The notes under the pieces are model-generated. The model saw only the letters and a list, made by a program, of their open reading frames with translations. It was not told the DNA's origin and did no database searches. The position numbers and the translations under genes are program-made. 24,690 nt of DNA from Nitrosomonas sp. UBA6494 (GTDB lineage: Bacteria; Pseudomonadota; Gammaproteobacteria; Burkholderiales; Nitrosomonadaceae). Below, piece by piece: positions 24,101 to 24,690 of the stretch. The stretch is taken from positions 1 to 24,690 of the forward strand of contig DJMI01000022.1 in assembly GCA_002435335.1 (NCBI GenBank). Direction: 5' to 3'. Within the stretch, counting starts at the first letter, position 1. Every line of letters begins with the position of its first letter.

Positions 24101-24690
24101 ATGTCCGGTGCGCTTGATCTGATTATTTACAGCATGGCCACGATACTGGGCATCGTGGCCGTCGGTACGGTTGTGGTCTGGTTCATCCAGGACGTCACGC
24201 AAAAAAAACACTCCATCCTACGCAATTACCCGGTGATCGGACGTTTGCGTTATTTTTTCGAGATCCAGGGCAAGTATTTCCGCCAGTATTTTTTTGCCAG
24301 TGATCGCGACGAGATGCCGTTCAATCGCGCCACACGCGGCTGGATTTACAAGAACGCGAAGAATAAGGGCAGTCTGGTCGGGTTCGGTTCCACCAACGAT
24401 TTGCGCCAACCGGGTTCGATTATTTTCGTCAACGCGGCCTTTCCGATTCAGGAGGAGGATCAGTTGCCTACGCCTTCGCTGCTTATCGGCGAGGGTTATT
24501 GCGCGCATCCGTTCGAAGCCAAATCGATCATCAATATCAGCGGCATGAGTTACGGTGCGATTTCCAAACCGGCGATACGTGCACTGTCGCTCGGTGCGGC
24601 ACAGGCAGGTTGCTGGTTGAATACCGGCGAAGGCGGCCTGGCGCCGTATCATCTGGAAGGCGATTGCGATGTGATCATGCAGATCGGCAC
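24101..24690 (+). CDS. FMN-binding glutamate synthase family protein, 3' end cut by window edge
   Basis: The frame is open from the ATG at 24101 to the end of the window (196 complete codons). GAGGAG lies about six bases before the start. A single membrane segment covers roughly residues 8-30 (LIIYSMATILGIVAVGTVVVW), followed by IGRLRYFFEIQGKYFRQYFF. Then come GSLVGFGSTNDLRQPGS, HPFEAKSIINISGMSYGAIS and GCWLNTGEGGLAPYH. These match the stand-alone FMN-binding glutamate synthase-like proteins (YerD type, normally about 500-550 aa). The family relates to the central domain of glutamate synthase large subunit, but its physiological reaction is not established. About two thirds of the gene lies outside the window. 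Confidence 0.88.
   Translation, partial: MSGALDLIIYSMATILGIVAVGTVVVWFIQDVTQKKHSILRNYPVIGRLRYFFEIQGKYFRQYFFASDRDEMPFNRATRGWIYKNAKNKGSLVGFGSTNDLRQPGSIIFVNAAFPIQEEDQLPTPSLLIGEGYCAHPFEAKSIINISGMSYGAISKPAIRALSLGAAQAGCWLNTGEGGLAPYHLEGDCDVIMQIG

Noticed and set aside
1..24690. CRISPR arrays, tRNA or rRNA genes, prophage genes
   Set aside because: I saw no regularly spaced repeats, tRNA-like cloverleaf or rRNA segments, and no phage-type genes on either strand.

Overview
The window looks like a chromosomal stretch of a betaproteobacterium, most probably a Nitrosomonas-like ammonia oxidiser (family Nitrosomonadaceae). This rests on the carA-carB-greA-yhbY-rlmE-ftsH-folP-glmM order, moderate GC, TTG/GTG starts and the flavour of the proteins. 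The genus is an inference; no rRNA or marker unique to the genus is present. All genes but two are complete: carA is cut by the left edge and the FMN-binding glutamate-synthase-like gene by the right edge.

Region 1 (1-10321) is a housekeeping block. It holds carbamoyl-phosphate synthase (carA, carB), the transcript-cleavage factor greA, the ribosome-assembly protein yhbY (the only minus-strand gene here), the 23S rRNA 2'-O-methyltransferase rlmE, the membrane protease ftsH, dihydropteroate synthase folP and phosphoglucosamine mutase glmM. The greA-to-glmM order is the one known from E. coli, with yhbY on the opposite strand. A perfect 12-bp rho-independent hairpin separates ftsH from folP.

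Region 2 (10322-11710) holds a lone periplasmic phosphate-binding protein (pstS) behind a plausible Pho box. It is followed by a 141-bp palindromic, transposase-free element with perfect 16-bp terminal inverted repeats and a 5-bp direct repeat on each side, a MITE candidate.

Region 3 (11711-21052) is a sulfur-assimilation region. Siroheme synthase (cysG) converges on nadC. Next comes a same-strand run: a YezD-family small protein, a large outer-membrane beta-barrel protein, the sulfate-binding protein, the permeases cysT and cysW, the ATPase cysA and a CysB-type LysR regulator. Read together, this is a sulfate uptake cassette with a candidate outer-membrane pore, a periplasmic receptor, an inner-membrane pump and a sulfur-responsive activator. 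The siroheme cofactor gene for sulfite reductase is close by.

Region 4 (21053-23806) is a compact arsenic cassette: an ArsR with the C-terminal cysteine sensor type, the arsenite chaperone ArsD and the two-domain ATPase ArsA. No ArsB or Acr3 channel is present in the window. arsR has an operator-like palindrome over its -10 box and may be leaderless. A 12-codon ORF with an excellent ribosome binding site overlaps its stop codon.

Region 5 (23807-24690) is a 294-bp intergenic stretch rich in small inverted repeats, then the start of an FMN-binding glutamate synthase family protein.

I did not find a clearly new multi-gene defence or mobile system. The most unusual items are the palindromic MITE candidate, the porin built into the sulfate operon, and the arsRDA set without a visible channel.
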